From: Mesorhizobium sp. AR10 | GTDB lineage: Bacteria; Pseudomonadota; Alphaproteobacteria; Rhizobiales; Rhizobiaceae | Direction of reading: 5' to 3' | NCBI RefSeq assembly: GCF_024746795.1 | Contig: NZ_CP080524.1 | Coordinates: forward strand, 6,063,964 to 6,127,963 | Length of the DNA: 64,000 nt | Part shown: piece by piece, positions 6,847 to 17,722 of the stretch | How positions within the stretch are numbered: the first letter of the stretch is position 1 | Layout of the letters: each line of letters begins with the position of its first letter | The notes under the pieces: generated by a model | What the model was told of the DNA's origin: nothing | Database searches by the model: none | Seen by the model: only the letters and a program-made list of their open reading frames with translations | Translations under genes and position numbers: made by a program

Positions 6847-7302
6847 TCAGGCGACCTTGATTTCCTTCATGGCCTTCTCGAAGGCGGTCTTGATCGGCTT
6901 GGAGACGTCCTCGGCCGCCTTGGAAGCGACGGTCTGGAAGTCCTTGGCCTGCTCGACGGTCGTCTCGACGCGCTTGCGCAGGAATGCGGTCTGCAGCTCG
7001 ACGACTTCCGACAGCGACTTGGCGCCGATCAGAGCTTCGAGATGCGAGAAGCCGGCTTCGGCATTGGCGCGGAAAGCGGCGATGGTCTTCAGCGACAGGT
7101 CGCTGGAAACGGTCTTGGCGGTTTCAAAGGTGGACTCCAGAGCCTTCTGGGTCTCCTCGGCGCCGGTCTTCATCTTGGCATAGGCTTCCTTCGACTGCTC
7201 AACGCCCTTTTCGGCGAAAGCGCGGATCTGGTCGGTGGCCTTGGAAGCGTCAAAGCTCGGGAATTCAACGTTTTCGATCGTGTCAGTTTTGGTCCTGGAC
7301 AT
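6847..7302 (-). CDS. phaP: Phasin, polyhydroxybutyrate granule-associated protein
   Basis: This 151-residue, wholly helical, Ala/Lys/Glu-rich protein contains the phasin pattern EQSKEAYAKMKTGAEETQKA, then SLKTIAAFRANAEAGFSHLE and VVELQTAFLRKRVETTVEQA. Phasins coat polyhydroxybutyrate granules and control their size and surface. The start at 7302 follows AAGGATGGAAA. From memory, the S. meliloti counterpart beside cbrA is phaP1 (SMc00777), and the gene order here agrees. An 11-base inverted repeat 80 bases upstream is a candidate operator. Transcription would continue into the anti-SD hairpin array. Confidence 0.88.
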   Translation of the reverse strand: MSRTKTDTIENVEFPSFDASKATDQIRAFAEKGVEQSKEAYAKMKTGAEETQKALESTFETAKTVSSDLSLKTIAAFRANAEAGFSHLEALIGAKSLSEVVELQTAFLRKRVETTVEQAKDFQTVASKAAEDVSKPIKTAFEKAMKEIKVA

Positions 7303-7380
7303 TTTCCATCCTTTTCAGTGGCGGCGGCTTTGACAGAAAGCCGTCTCGTTCATGTATGATGGCAATATATAGGTTTTTTT

Positions 7381-7410
7381 GTGCATTGCAATATCTTTGT
7401 TGCAGTGCAC
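7381..7410. promoter_or_regulatory. Candidate phasin operator (PhaR/AniA-type)
   Basis: GTGCATTGCAA (7381-7391) and TTGCAGTGCAC (7400-7410) form an inverted repeat with one mismatch, spaced by eight bases, in the AT-rich region upstream of the phasin gene. PhaR-type repressors that sense polyhydroxybutyrate bind TGC/GCA-rich palindromes, so a PhaR site is likely but unproven. Confidence 0.5.
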
Positions 7411-7496
7411 CATAAATTCTTTCAGGCGTTAACCAAGCGCCCAGATTCCGACCGCTGCACGTTATGGCTTGTGGACCTTCGCCCCGCCGGCTTTTA

Positions 7497-7511
7497 TTAA
7501 CAAAGCGTTAA
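7497..7511 (+). promoter_or_regulatory. CtrA-type box (TTAA-N7-TTAA) upstream of the CbrA-like kinase
   Basis: TTAACAAAGCGTTAA matches the full alphaproteobacterial CtrA consensus exactly and ends 37 bases before the kinase start codon. Another half site, GTTAACC, lies near 7428. Binding by CtrA is inferred. Confidence 0.55.
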
Positions 7512-7548
7512 CTGCAATTTGCCCGCTCTGTAAGGGTTCGCCAAGCGC

Positions 7549-10500
7549 ATGCCGTCCGAAAACTACTCCTTCCTCGACGTCGCCGTGCTCGACTCGGTCC
7601 GCCAGCGCTTTGCCGCCGGCGACGCGATCGCCATCCTGTCCGCAGACCTCGAACAGGTGATCTGGGCCAACGGACCAGGAGCGGCGGTGTTCGGCTATCC
7701 GGACATCGAGGCCATCATCGGCGCCTCGGCGCAGCTGCCGCTGATCGCCAGGCGCCAGATCATGGCGACCAGCGGTTTTCCGGAGATTGGCAGCGATCGT
7801 GCCATCACGGTCAGGCTGGCGACCGGCTTGACCAGCCGCGCCGTCGGCTTCCTGGCCAGCGCGGTGACGATGCCGGATGGTGACAATGCGATCATGCTGG
7901 CGGTGCCGGCGGCGCAGACCGGCTCACGCAGTGCAGACGAGATTGCCAGGCGCGCCATCAGCGGCTTTACCGAAGACGGGCATTTCATCGCCTTTGTCGA
8001 CGCTGCGGGCGTCGTAGAAGCCGCTTCGGATGGTTTTGCGGCGCTCGGTATCTTGCCGCAGACGCTGGCCGCACTTGTCGCCGACGTGGCCGCCGAGAAC
8101 GACCGCATCGTCAAGCGCCTCGTCCCGGGCGGCACCGCTTCCTATCCAGCCGGTCTTGCCCAGCTGACCGACACACGGCACCTGCTGGTGGTGATCGACG
8201 AAGACCAGCTTGACGAAAGTCCTGTGGAGCGTGTCGGCGAGGTCGAAGGCGTTACCGCGGCATTGGCGGCGGCCGATGCCGCTGACCAGCCGGAGACGCA
8301 ACAGGACAACGAGCCGACGACTGCTGCCCCAACCACTGATCAACCGGCTGCCGCAAAAACTGTTGAAGACAACGACGTGCCGGCCGACGCTGCCGATACG
8401 ACCATGCAAACTCCGCAAGCAGCCGACAGCGATCGGCCTGCAGTTGGAACGCCGGCCCAACACGATCACTGGTACTTCAATGCCGGCGAGGATGATGCGC
8501 AACAGCCGAGCCAGCAGAATAACGCGGAGGCCAGAGAGCCGGCCGGGACGGAAGTTTCGACCGATGGGCTGAGCCAAGACCGCATCCCGACCGCTTCGCC
8601 GGCCAAACGCGGCTCCACCCCGGCGATCGACCGTTCGGCGCCCCCGCTGCGTTTCGTCTGGCGCACCGACGCCGACGGCAAATTCAGTTCCCTGTCGCCG
8701 GAATTTGCCGACATCGTCGGCAAGCCGGCCGCCGACGTGATCGGCCGCCGCTTCAAGGACGTCGCGGCGGCCTTCGGCCTCGACCCCTCGGGCGAGATCG
8801 CCGGCCTGCTCGAACGACGCGACACCTGGTCCGGGCGCTCGGTGCAGTGGCCGGTAGCCGGTACCGACCTGAAAATTCCTGTCGATCTGGCGGCACTGCC
8901 CGTCTACGGCCGCAGTCGCGCCTTCGAGGGCTTTCGCGGTTTCGGCGTTGCCCGCGCCAGCGATGCGGTGGTCGATTCCGAAGCGATCGGCATGGCGCTT
9001 GTCCCCAATGGCGAGGTACCCGCGACAGCGGAGCCAGCAGTCGATGAGACCGTGACGGAAGCGCCCAAGGCGGCTGACCCGTTCAAGGGCGAGGTGCCGG
9101 CGCTAACCATCGTGCCGAAGCAGGAGCGGCGCTTCGCCGACAAGGTGATCCGGCTGGCCGAGCATCGGCAGCCGGCCAATGACAAGCAGCCGGCAAATGA
9201 GAGGGGCCTGTCGACACTCGAGCGCAGCGCATTCCGCGAGATCGGCGAGCGGCTCAAGAAAGACAGCACGGCCGAGCAGCCGTTGGCTGAACAATCCGAT
9301 GCCGAAAAGCAGGCGGAACCGACTGCCCAGGCAGGAGCCGAAGCAACCGGGAAGGCTGACGAGCCGGCATTGAACGAAGCCGTTCCGGCGGGCGAAATGC
9401 CGGCAACCGGTCCCGAGAGCGAAGCGGTTTCTGCTGAGCCGCTGGAAAGCGATGCGGAAGACGAGAAGGATCTCGCGCGGCTCGACGGCGAGCAGCCGGA
9501 CGAATCCGCTCGCGAAAGCGTCGCCGACCAACCCACCGGGCCGGCAGTCTCGGGCTCCTTGCTCGATTATGCCAATCAGGAACCAACCGATGTCGCCGAC
9601 GGCAGCGACGAGGCGACGGTTTCCGAACCAACTGAGGCGGCAGCACAAGAGGCCGCCGATGCCGGCGTGCCGCCTATCGCTGCCGAGACGCCCGTTGCAG
9701 CCGGTGCAAACGCAGACGACGACAGCATGACATCGGCCGATTTCCGCGACGCCGAAGACAGCGAGGATTGGGTGCGGCCCGACATCGAGGCTGTCTTGCC
9801 CGCCGATGACGGCGTCGGCGGAACGGAGACGGCTCCTGTCGAGCGGCCGCGCCTCAAAGTGCCGCCGCTCAAAGTTGAAGGGTTCGTGCCATCGGCATTT
9901 TCGGCCGGAGACGAAACCAAAGCCCCTGATACCTCGATCCTCGGCAAGCTGCCGGTCCCCTTGCTGATCCATTCCGGCGACGAGCTTCATTATGCGAATG
10001 AGGAATTCCTCAGCCTGACCGACTATGACACGCTTGAGGACCTGAGCGATGCCGGTGGCCTCGGCGCGCTGTTTGCCGATCCTTATTCCGATGAGGGAGG
10101 CTCCGACGGAGCCGACCGCGCGCTGAAGCTGAAGACGCGTGACGGGCAGGAGTTCCCGATCGAGGCCATCCTGCGCTCGGTTCCGTGGCGCGGCGGCAAG
10201 GCACTGATGCTGGTCGTGCGCCGCTCCGGCGAGGACGAGGCACCGGCTGCGGCTCTACATAGCGCTGCCGACGAGCCGACCCAACCGGACATTCCGGAGC
10301 TCAAGAGCCGCATTGCCGAAATGCGCACCATCATCGACACTGCCACCGACGGCGTCGTGCTGATCGGCCGCGACGGAGCGATCCGTTCGATCAGCCGACC
10401 GGCGGAAGCGCTGTTCGGTTTCGACAGCGACGAGGTGACAGGCAAGCCCTTCGCCTCGCTGTTTGCCATAGAAAGCCAGCGCGCGGCGCGCGACTATCTC

Positions 10501-11418
10501 AACGGACTTTCCGAGCCTGGCGTGGCGAGCGTGCTCAATGACGGCCGCGAAGTGATCGGACGCGAGTCGCAAGGACGCTTCATTCCATTGTTCATGACCA
10601 TCGGCAGGCTGCCCAATGACAGCGGATTTTGCGCCGTGGTGCGCGACATCACGCAGTGGAAGCGGGCCGAAGAGGATTTGACGCAGGCGCGCGCGGTGGC
10701 CGAACGCGCCTCTTCGCAGAAGACCGATTTTCTCGCGCGCATCAGCCATGAAATCCGCACGCCGCTGAACGCCATCATCGGCTTTTCCGAGCTGATGGTG
10801 GACGAGAAATTCGGGCCGGTGGCCAACGACCGCTATCGCGACTATCTGCGCGACATCAACCGGTCGGGCAACCATGTGCTCGACCTGGTCAACGACCTGC
10901 TCGACATCTCGAAAATCGAAGCCGGCCAGCAGGAGATGGATTACGAGGCTGTGTCGCTCAATGACACGCTGGGCGAAACGGTGGCGATGATGCAGCCGCA
11001 GGCCAATCGCGAGCGTGTCATCATCCGTTCCAGCTTCGCCTCGCGGCTGCCGGAAGTGGTGGCCGATCTGCGCAGCGTGCGCCAGATTGCCCTCAACATC
11101 CTGTCGAACGCCATCCGCTACACGCAAGCCGGTGGCCAGGTGATCGTCTCGACCGCCTATGAACCCTCCGGCGATGTCGTCATGCGCGTGCGCGACACCG
11201 GCATCGGCATGAGCCAGGCCGAGATCGAGCAGGCGCTTAAGCCGTTCAAGCAGATCAATGCACTGAAGCGTGGGCGCGGTGACGGTACGGGTCTCGGACT
11301 GCCGCTGACCAAGGCGATGGTCGAGGCAAACCGGGCCCGGTTCACCATCACGTCGACGCCCGGCGAAGGAACTCTGGTCGAAGTCGGCTTTCCGTCGACC
11401 CGTGTGCTCGCCGATTAA
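7549..11418 (+). CDS. cbrA: PAS sensor histidine kinase of the PdhS/CbrA/PleC-DivJ type
   Basis: This 1,289-residue kinase has no obvious transmembrane segment. PAS-like domains occur near residues 360-460 (FVWRTDADGKFSSLSPEFAD), 800-870 (LLIHSGDELHYANEEFLSLT) and 920-1040 (DTATDGVVLIGRDGAIRSIS). They are separated by long acidic Ala/Glu/Pro-rich linkers. The dimerisation box HEIRTPLNAIIGFSELM has phospho-acceptor H1067. The ATPase domain has N1187 (NILSNAIRY), D1216 in DTGIGM, and GDGTGLGLPL. The H-box is typical of kinases that act on DivK and so on CtrA. In S. meliloti, cbrA lies beside the phasin and acsA2, and that order is repeated here. It probably controls cell cycle and envelope/symbiosis traits. 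The linker length is larger than in the published homologues I remember. Confidence 0.85.
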   Translation: MPSENYSFLDVAVLDSVRQRFAAGDAIAILSADLEQVIWANGPGAAVFGYPDIEAIIGASAQLPLIARRQIMATSGFPEIGSDRAITVRLATGLTSRAVGFLASAVTMPDGDNAIMLAVPAAQTGSRSADEIARRAISGFTEDGHFIAFVDAAGVVEAASDGFAALGILPQTLAALVADVAAENDRIVKRLVPGGTASYPAGLAQLTDTRHLLVVIDEDQLDESPVERVGEVEGVTAALAAADAADQPETQQDNEPTTAAPTTDQPAAAKTVEDNDVPADAADTTMQTPQAADSDRPAVGTPAQHDHWYFNAGEDDAQQPSQQNNAEAREPAGTEVSTDGLSQDRIPTASPAKRGSTPAIDRSAPPLRFVWRTDADGKFSSLSPEFADIVGKPAADVIGRRFKDVAAAFGLDPSGEIAGLLERRDTWSGRSVQWPVAGTDLKIPVDLAALPVYGRSRAFEGFRGFGVARASDAVVDSEAIGMALVPNGEVPATAEPAVDETVTEAPKAADPFKGEVPALTIVPKQERRFADKVIRLAEHRQPANDKQPANERGLSTLERSAFREIGERLKKDSTAEQPLAEQSDAEKQAEPTAQAGAEATGKADEPALNEAVPAGEMPATGPESEAVSAEPLESDAEDEKDLARLDGEQPDESARESVADQPTGPAVSGSLLDYANQEPTDVADGSDEATVSEPTEAAAQEAADAGVPPIAAETPVAAGANADDDSMTSADFRDAEDSEDWVRPDIEAVLPADDGVGGTETAPVERPRLKVPPLKVEGFVPSAFSAGDETKAPDTSILGKLPVPLLIHSGDELHYANEEFLSLTDYDTLEDLSDAGGLGALFADPYSDEGGSDGADRALKLKTRDGQEFPIEAILRSVPWRGGKALMLVVRRSGEDEAPAAALHSAADEPTQPDIPELKSRIAEMRTIIDTATDGVVLIGRDGAIRSISRPAEALFGFDSDEVTGKPFASLFAIESQRAARDYLNGLSEPGVASVLNDGREVIGRESQGRFIPLFMTIGRLPNDSGFCAVVRDITQWKRAEEDLTQARAVAERASSQKTDFLARISHEIRTPLNAIIGFSELMVDEKFGPVANDRYRDYLRDINRSGNHVLDLVNDLLDISKIEAGQQEMDYEAVSLNDTLGETVAMMQPQANRERVIIRSSFASRLPEVVADLRSVRQIALNILSNAIRYTQAGGQVIVSTAYEPSGDVVMRVRDTGIGMSQAEIEQALKPFKQINALKRGRGDGTGLGLPLTKAMVEANRARFTITSTPGEGTLVEVGFPSTRVLAD

Positions 11419-11498
11419 AGAGCGCCCGCTTCCGAAAGTCGGCTCCAGCTTCTTGCTGCGCGGATCTGCGATCCTGAACAATGGCCACGAGAAAAGAA

Positions 11499-11520
11499 AA
11501 GGCGTCCAAAAGGACGCCTT
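11499..11520. terminator. Terminator-like hairpin after cbrA
   Basis: AAGGCGTCC and GGACGCCTT pair perfectly around AAAA, 80 bases after the kinase stop codon. The rest of 11521-11740 shows no gene; it has TTAACAACTCCTTAC at about 11628, a near match to a CtrA box. Confidence 0.65.
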
Positions 11521-11740
11521 AAGTGATGGATTGCTGTCACAACGGGGCTTGAGCGAATGCAGATCCTCAGGGACTTCGAGGAACGGGATTTCTCCCTCAA
11601 GTTACGTGCGACTATCGACGCCGGCCCTTAACAACTCCTTACCGGCGTGGCGAAAAATTTACGAAAGTGTACCACTCGTGAAATCTAGGTAAATTCCACC
11701 GACATATTTCGTTAACCATGCCGAAGGCCATTTAGGCATT

Positions 11741-11784
11741 CATGCCGTTATCCCAAAACCGCTACACACTTTTGGGCGGCATGC
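11741..11784. repeat. Palindromic intergenic element (CCCAAAA/TTTTGGG type)
   Basis: CATGCCG...CCCAAAA is mirrored by TTTTGGGCGGCATG around a short centre. The element ends just before the aacS stop codon at 11786. A related element lies at 13806-13873, so the two flank aacS. Confidence 0.6.
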
Positions 11785-11785
11785 A

Positions 11786-13744
<1,959 letters not shown>

Positions 13745-13755
13745 GATCGTTCCTC

Positions 13756-13800
13756 TTAAAGCGCGTCGCGTTTGAAGGGATTCCTAACGACGCGCTTTAA
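13756..13800. repeat. Inverted repeat in the aacS promoter region
   Basis: TTAAAGCGCGTCG (13756-13768) and CGACGCGCTTTAA (13788-13800) form a perfect 13-base inverted repeat with a 19-base centre, 12 bases before the aacS start codon. The shape suggests a repetitive palindrome rather than an operator, but it lies in the 5' leader and could affect translation. Confidence 0.6.
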
Positions 13801-13805
13801 ACTCT

Positions 13806-13873
13806 GCTTCATGCCGGTCGCTGTCCCAAAAACGCCGCGCACCTCTCGGGGCAGGCTTTTGGGCGACATGCAT
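13806..13873. repeat. Palindromic intergenic element, second CCCAAAA/TTTTGGG copy
   Basis: TTCATGCCGGTCGCTGTCCC and following AAAA is mirrored by TTTTGGGCGACATGCA. The centre differs from the copy at 11741, but the arms are related. Confidence 0.5.
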
Positions 13874-14042
13874 TGGGCACCCTCGCTTATGCATATCGCG
13901 GCGCAGCAGAGCAAGATTTTGTTCGGTCGACCGCGCAGCATGTGCGCAAATGCCATCGCCGGGCCATAAAGACTTGAAATGCCTAAGCCTTGGGTTACAC
14001 CCGTTGGGCGATTTTTGTTGGAATGGAAGCATACGGGGCGAT

Positions 14043-15893
14043 ATGCCATCACCTTTGATCCGGCGCGGAGTATGGGCGATCGGCGTTGCCGTGCTCGTCA
14101 TCGCGCTGGTCGTCGCCGCCCTGCCGCTCATTGCCTCGACCCGTATCGTGCGCGACCGCATCGCCTGGGAGATGAGTGCGTGGAGCGGTTTCAGGGTCAC
14201 CATCGACGGCGCGCCGCGCATCGAGGTGTGGCCGAAGTTCCGGGCCATCCTGACCGACGTGACGCTTTCGCAATGGACGGAGACCGACGCGCCGCCGGTG
14301 ATCGAGGCCGAGCGGGTCGAGGTCGACCTTTCCGCCATGGCGGCGCTGCGCGGCGACGTGGCGTTTTCGACGGCGCGGCTGGTGCGGCCGACGATCAGGG
14401 TTCAGCGCATCGCAAACGGCCTGTTCCTGCCTGCCATACCGTCCGGCGGACGCATCACGCGCTCGATCGACACCGCTCGCGGCGTGGTCAACGCCGATCC
14501 CGCCAAGCCGGATCTGAGCAAGCTGCCGGCGGATCCGTTCGGCATCGTGGAGTTCAGGGACGGACGCGTGATCGCCTCCGTCGGCGGCAAGGACGACGAG
14601 ATCCTGAGCAGCCTGACCGGCCAGGCGAACTGGGCGGCGATGAACAGCAATGCGACGCTATCGGCGACCGGAATCTGGCGCGGCGAAAGCGTCGCCGTGG
14701 ACGCCGCCTCCCCGAACCCGCTGGTGCTGTTTGCCGGGGGTGCTGCGCCGATCTCGCTTTCCTTCAAGGCAGCACCGGCCACCTTCTCGTTCGACGGCAT
14801 GGCCAGCATGTCCGAAAATGCTTATTTCGACGGCCAGGCGAAATTTGCCGCCCCTTCGCTGAGGCGCGTGCTCGAATGGTCGCAGGCCGGCATCGCACTC
14901 GGTGCGGCGATCGGCTCCGTCTCCGTTTCCAGCAAGGTCACGGCGACGACGGGCCGGATAAAATTCGAGAACACCGCGGTGGCACTGGACAACAATCCGG
15001 GAATGGGGGCGCTGGACCTCTCCTTTGGTGAAGCGCTGCCGGTGATCTCCGGCACGCTTGCCTTCGATACGCTCGACCTCAGGTCGTTTCTGTCAGCCTT
15101 CACGCCGCTCGCGCCCGCCGGCGAAACCGGCCCCGGCGAAATCGACAGCAGCTTCGCCGACCGTATCAATCTCGATCTCAGAGTGTCGGCAGCGCATGCC
15201 ACCGCAGGTGCCATCCAGCTTGCCGACGTCGCCGCCGCCGCGCAGGTCAAGAACGGCCTTGCGGTCTTCGATATTTCGGATGCGTCGGCTTTTGGCGGCA
15301 ACATCCAGAGCAGTCTTCGTTTCGACCGCAAGCCGGAAGGTACGCAGGTCGAGATCCGGCTTCTCGCCTCCGACATCGATGGCGCCGCTTTCGGAACCGC
15401 GGCGGGCATGACACGGCTTGTGCCGGCCAGCACCGGGACCGTCTCTGTCATCCTCAAGGGGCCAGGCAAATCCTGGAACTCCATCTTCGAAAACGCCGAC
15501 GGCTCGGTCTCGGCGACGTTCGGACCGGGTGCACTGAGCGGGCTCAACCTGCCGGCCTTTCTCAAACACGCTGAACAAGGCGGATTCTTCGCCCTCGACG
15601 ACGTCGCGAACGGAACGCTGCCGATCGACGGAGCCGAACTCAAGGCGAGCATTTCCAAGGGCGTGGCGAGGCTCGACAAGGCCGAGGCCAATTCGGCGAA
15701 ATACAAGATCTGGCTTTCCGGTATCGCGTCCTATGCCGGACGCGGGCTGGCGCTGTCGGGCGGCGTCATCCAGCCGGAACAGGCAGCGACGCAGACGAAT
15801 GAGCAGGGTCCCAACCAGTCTTCGTTCTTCGTCGGCGGCACGTGGAGCACGCCGTTCATTTCGCCGGTCAGCCGGGGCGTTTCAGGCGAGTAG
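14043..15893 (+). CDS. AsmA-family envelope protein
   Basis: This 616-residue protein has an N-terminal transmembrane segment (VWAIGVAVLVIALVVAALPL) followed by the AsmA N-terminal domain (FRVTIDGAPRIEVWPKFRAI, then LTDVTLS). The long remainder is beta-rich, and an AsmA C-terminal domain occupies about residues 410-590 (LSGLNLPAFLKHAEQGGFFA). AsmA-like proteins are thought to span the periplasm and move lipids or affect outer-membrane assembly. I chose the ATG at 14043 because the protein then begins directly before the membrane helix; a reading from 13950 adds 31 unlikely residues. It is divergent from aacS and converges on potI. Confidence 0.82.
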   Translation: MPSPLIRRGVWAIGVAVLVIALVVAALPLIASTRIVRDRIAWEMSAWSGFRVTIDGAPRIEVWPKFRAILTDVTLSQWTETDAPPVIEAERVEVDLSAMAALRGDVAFSTARLVRPTIRVQRIANGLFLPAIPSGGRITRSIDTARGVVNADPAKPDLSKLPADPFGIVEFRDGRVIASVGGKDDEILSSLTGQANWAAMNSNATLSATGIWRGESVAVDAASPNPLVLFAGGAAPISLSFKAAPATFSFDGMASMSENAYFDGQAKFAAPSLRRVLEWSQAGIALGAAIGSVSVSSKVTATTGRIKFENTAVALDNNPGMGALDLSFGEALPVISGTLAFDTLDLRSFLSAFTPLAPAGETGPGEIDSSFADRINLDLRVSAAHATAGAIQLADVAAAAQVKNGLAVFDISDASAFGGNIQSSLRFDRKPEGTQVEIRLLASDIDGAAFGTAAGMTRLVPASTGTVSVILKGPGKSWNSIFENADGSVSATFGPGALSGLNLPAFLKHAEQGGFFALDDVANGTLPIDGAELKASISKGVARLDKAEANSAKYKIWLSGIASYAGRGLALSGGVIQPEQAATQTNEQGPNQSSFFVGGTWSTPFISPVSRGVSGE

Positions 15894-15929
15894 GCAGCTA
15901 CCCTCTCAGACTTGCCTACCCCGCGCCCA

Positions 15930-16748
15930 TCAGCCCCGCTGCGCAGCCTGCTCGTCGCGCTGGCGCTGGACCTCGCGGCGCTTGTTGGCGAGCGAAGCGA
16001 TGATGACGCCGATCGCGACTACGGCGATCAGGATGGTGCAGGCGGCGTTGATCTCCGGCGTCACACCGAGGCGAACCTGGCTGTAGATCTTCATCGGCAG
16101 CGTGGTGGCGCCGGGCCCGGAGGTGAAGCTGGCGATGACCAGATCGTCGAGCGACAATGTGAAGGCCAGCATCCAGCCGGACACGATCGCCGGCATGATG
16201 ACGGGCAGCGTGATCTGGAAGAAGGTCTTCACCGGTGGCGCGCCAAGATCCATCGCTGCTTCTTCCAGCGAACGATCGAGCGTGACCAGGCGCGACTGCA
16301 CCACGACGGCGACGAAACACATGGTCAGTGTGATGTGGGCAAGTGTTACGGTGAGAAAGCCGCGGTCGAGACCGACGGCGACGAAGAGCAGCAGCAGCGA
16401 CAGGCCGGTGATCACTTCCGGCATGACCAGCGGCGCAAACACCATGCCGGAAAACAGTATCCGGCCCTTGAAGCGCGTGTACCGCGTCAAGGTGAGTGCC
16501 GCCAGCGTGCCAAGCACGGTCGCCACGGTGGCCGAGATGACGCCGACGCGAGCCGTGACCCAGGTGGCGTCCATCAGACCCTGGTTGTGAAACAGCGAGA
16601 CATACCATTTGGTCGAGAAGCCGCCCCAGACGGTGACCAGCTTGGACTCGTTGAAGGAGAAGACGATGAGCAGGACGATCGGCAGATAGAGAAAGGCAAA
16701 GCCCAGCACGATCGAGGTGATGTTGAAGCGGCTCCAAGTCGTGTTCAT
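15930..16748 (-). CDS. potI: Spermidine/putrescine ABC transporter permease PotI-like
   Basis: This 272-residue inner-membrane protein has about six transmembrane segments and the permease EAA loop DRSLEEAAMDLGAPPVKTFF. Its ATG overlaps the potH stop by four bases (ATGA), a sign of translational coupling. With PotH it forms the membrane channel of the putrescine-type importer encoded here in the order potF, potG, potH, potI. Between its stop and the convergent AsmA gene, GTAGGCA (15890-15896) and TGCCTAC (15913-15919) may form a weak bidirectional terminator. The substrate is inferred from the binding protein and the gamma-glutamylputrescine genes at 26-29 kb. Confidence 0.92.
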   Translation of the reverse strand: MNTTWSRFNITSIVLGFAFLYLPIVLLIVFSFNESKLVTVWGGFSTKWYVSLFHNQGLMDATWVTARVGVISATVATVLGTLAALTLTRYTRFKGRILFSGMVFAPLVMPEVITGLSLLLLFVAVGLDRGFLTVTLAHITLTMCFVAVVVQSRLVTLDRSLEEAAMDLGAPPVKTFFQITLPVIMPAIVSGWMLAFTLSLDDLVIASFTSGPGATTLPMKIYSQVRLGVTPEINAACTILIAVVAIGVIIASLANKRREVQRQRDEQAAQRG

Positions 16749-17713
16749 CTGTCCTGCTCCTGGGCGCGGGCCTGGGCTCGCTGGAAGAGCATGATCGGCA
16801 CGATCAAGAGCAGCAGCAAGATGACGGCGACGGCCGACGACACCGGCCAGTCACGGTTGGCGAAGAACTCGTTCCACAACGTCTTGCCGATCATCAGCGT
16901 TTGCGACCCGCCGAGCAGGTCGGGAATGACGAATTCGCCGACGGCGGGAATGAACACCAGAAGGCAGCCGGCGATGACGCCGGGCAGCGACAGCGGAAAG
17001 GTGATTTTCCAGAAGGCGGCGGTCGGCGGGCAGCCGAGATCCTTGGCCGCCTCGATCAGCGAATAATCCATCTTTTCCAGGGACGAATAGAGCGGCAGCA
17101 CCATGAACGGCAGATAGGAATAGACAATGCCGATGAAGATCGCCGTGTAGGTGTTGAGGATGATCAGCGGCTGGCTGATGACGCCGGTGGCGAGCAGCAA
17201 CTGGTTGAGCAGCCCCTCGGGCTTGAGGATGCCGATCCAAGCGTAGACCCGGATCAGGAACGAGGTCCAGAACGGCAGGATCACCAGCATCAGCAGGGTT
17301 GGGCGGATGGTCGCCGGCGCACGCGCCATGCCATAGGCGATCGGATAGCCGACGATCAGGGTCAGGACCGTCGAGATTGCGGCGACGATGACGCTTGTCA
17401 CATAGGCGTTGAAGTAAAGCGCGTCCTCAGTCAGCCAGGTGTAGTTGTCGATACTGAGCTGTTTCAGCTGGGCGAAAAAACCGGAAATGCCGCCGCTGAA
17501 ATCCAGCACCGGCGTGTAGGGCGGTATGGCGATCGCCGTCTGCGACAGCGAGATCTTGAAGACGATGATGAACGGAATGAGGAAGAAGAACAGCAGCCAG
17601 ACATAGGGGATGATGATGACCAGACGGCTTACGAAAGCGGCGCTCAGCCTGGCCAGAGCGGACTTGTCCGCATCGATGGCCGGGGTTGTTACGGTGACAG
17701 CGGCATTCGACAT
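16745..17713 (-). CDS. potH: Spermidine/putrescine ABC transporter permease PotH-like
   Basis: This 322-residue permease has a longer N-terminus than PotI and about six membrane spans. The EAA motif reads DYSLIEAAKDLGCPPTAAFW. The first membrane helix (VWLLFFFLIPFIIVFKISLS) and the large periplasmic loop after it are typical of PotB/PotH. It begins nine bases after the potG stop and overlaps potI, so the three genes form one operon. Together PotH and PotI receive polyamine from PotF and couple to the PotG ATPase. Confidence 0.93.
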   Translation of the reverse strand: MSNAAVTVTTPAIDADKSALARLSAAFVSRLVIIIPYVWLLFFFLIPFIIVFKISLSQTAIAIPPYTPVLDFSGGISGFFAQLKQLSIDNYTWLTEDALYFNAYVTSVIVAAISTVLTLIVGYPIAYGMARAPATIRPTLLMLVILPFWTSFLIRVYAWIGILKPEGLLNQLLLATGVISQPLIILNTYTAIFIGIVYSYLPFMVLPLYSSLEKMDYSLIEAAKDLGCPPTAAFWKITFPLSLPGVIAGCLLVFIPAVGEFVIPDLLGGSQTLMIGKTLWNEFFANRDWPVSSAVAVILLLLLIVPIMLFQRAQARAQEQDR

Positions 17714-17722
17714 GACCGCCCC

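Noticed and set aside
10255..11481. 408-codon minus-strand frame opposite the kinase domain
   Set aside because: It mirrors the histidine kinase catalytic region and shows only antisense composition.
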